The position numbers were made by a program, and so were the translations under genes. Positions 4,768 to 5,486 of a stretch of 5,486 bases of DNA are shown piece by piece. Where the stretch lies: assembly GCA_021786555.1 (NCBI GenBank), contig JAJYNB010000142.1, positions 1 to 5,486 on the forward strand. Direction: 5' to 3'. How positions within the stretch are numbered: position 1 is the stretch's first letter; the number at the start of each line of letters is the position of its first letter. This stretch comes from Bacillota bacterium (GTDB lineage Bacteria > Bacillota > Desulfitobacteriia > Desulfitobacteriales > JAJXUE01). The notes beneath the pieces are model-generated. The model had not been told where the DNA came from and did no database searches. It worked only from the letters and a program-made list of their open reading frames with translations.

Positions 4768-5486
4768 TTAAGCTAGGCCATAGCGGGCCAGTTTTCTGTA
4801 CAGGGTCGCCAGGCCAATCCCCAGGGCGGCGGCAGCCTTTTCCTTGCCTTGCACAGTGAGCCCATACTCCCGCACACAGATTCGGATGGTTTCCCGTTCC
4901 AGGTCTTCGAGCTTGTATGACCTGGTCACTTGATTCAGCATCTTAACCCTGGCTGGCAGATGCTGTACATCAAGGATTGAGCCTTCTGCCAGGTTCATGG
5001 CATATTCAATCACATTCTGCAATTCCCTCACGTTCCCGGGCCAGGAGTACTTCCCCAGCTGGACCCGAAAAGCTTCAGACATGGACTGTACGTTTTTGTT
5101 AAATTGCAGGTTGTACACTCGGATGAAGTGATAACAAAGCATCTCCAAGTCTTGTTTCCGCTCCCGCAAGGGCATGATATGCATGGGTATGACATTGACT
5201 CGATAATACAAATCCTCACGAAATTCTCCCTGGGCCATCATCTGCTCAATATCACGGTGCGTGGCAGCTATTACCCGGACATCAACAGGTATGGGATTAA
5301 GGCCCCCGATTCTTTCAATCTGCCGCTCCTGCAGCACACGCAAAATCTTTGACTGTAAAAAAAGCGGCATATCACCTATTTCGTCCAGGAAAAGGGTCCC
5401 TTTGTTGGCCAGCTCAAACTTGCCAAGCTTGCCTCCTTTACGTGCCCCGGTAAAAGCGCCGTCCTCGTAGCCAAAGAGCTCACTAT
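4768..5486 (-). CDS. Sigma-54-dependent transcriptional activator (enhancer-binding protein), C-terminal part
   Basis: Only the last 238 codons are in the window; the frame runs off the high-coordinate end, so the first in-window ATG (5370, inside the ATPase domain) is not the start. The fragment opens SELFGYEDGAFTGA; the GAFTGA loop that contacts sigma-54 is encoded at 5460-5443. Then come Walker B TLFLDEIGD, DVRVIAATHRD (sensor I region), FREDLYYRVNV with the arginine-finger area, PLRERKQD, and WPGNVRELQN (sensor II). The last 45 or so residues form a Fis-type helix-turn-helix ending AAAALGIGLATLYRKLARYGL. Every hallmark needed for ATP-driven open-complex formation in this part is intact. 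The sensory domain and Walker A are outside, so the inducer cannot be inferred. It lies directly upstream of the sigma-54 promoter and palindromes in the same direction, which makes it the obvious activator of the permease operon. E. coli YgeV is a comparable regulator beside purine genes, but orthology is unproven. Confidence 0.95.
   Translation of the reverse strand, partial: SELFGYEDGAFTGARKGGKLGKFELANKGTLFLDEIGDMPLFLQSKILRVLQERQIERIGGLNPIPVDVRVIAATHRDIEQMMAQGEFREDLYYRVNVIPMHIMPLRERKQDLEMLCYHFIRVYNLQFNKNVQSMSEAFRVQLGKYSWPGNVRELQNVIEYAMNLAEGSILDVQHLPARVKMLNQVTRSYKLEDLERETIRICVREYGLTVQGKEKAAAALGIGLATLYRKLARYGLA

Overview
The window is a compact, single-direction stretch of bacterial DNA with all convincing genes on the minus strand, so transcription runs from high to low coordinates. 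Strong AGGAGG-type ribosome binding sites, a GTG/TTG start choice and a sigma-54 enhancer-binding regulator beside a short catabolic-looking operon suggest an anaerobic or spore-former-type Firmicute (Peptococcaceae/Moorella-like). This lineage is inferred from style of sequence only; no marker gene is present.

Layout in order of transcription: (1) 5486-4768, the C-terminal 238 codons of a sigma-54-dependent transcriptional activator (AAA+ domain from just before the GAFTGA loop, then a Fis-type DNA-binding helix-turn-helix); its sensory N-terminus lies outside the window. (2) 4767-4373, a 395-base control region. It holds two near-identical perfect palindromes TTTATCA-N3-TGATAAA (centres 4601 and 4735), a degenerate third copy (centre about 4756), a very good -24/-12 sigma-54 promoter on the minus strand (4528-4513), and an untranslated leader of about 130 bases with a hairpin. 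(3) 4372-3020, an NCS2 nucleobase permease of the xanthine/uric acid type. (4) 2938-1673, a zinc-ribbon threonine-synthase-like fold-type II PLP enzyme. (5) 1514-156, a second, quite different fold-type II PLP enzyme of 452 residues from a family without an assigned reaction that I know of. (6) 90-51, a hairpin that probably ends the operon.

The reading that best joins these parts is a sigma-54-controlled operon. The upstream activator binds the TTTATCA palindromes and switches on import of a purine-like (or other) compound, together with two PLP enzymes that act on an amino-acid-like substrate or product. Anaerobic purine breakdown in E. coli is known to combine a sigma-54 activator (YgeV), NCS2 permeases and a fold-type II PLP lyase (YgeX, diaminopropionate ammonia-lyase). 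The same ingredients are here, but neither PLP enzyme looks like YgeX, so the chemistry is open. The two internal gaps (72-81 and 158 bases) both contain hairpins that could set the relative output of the three genes.
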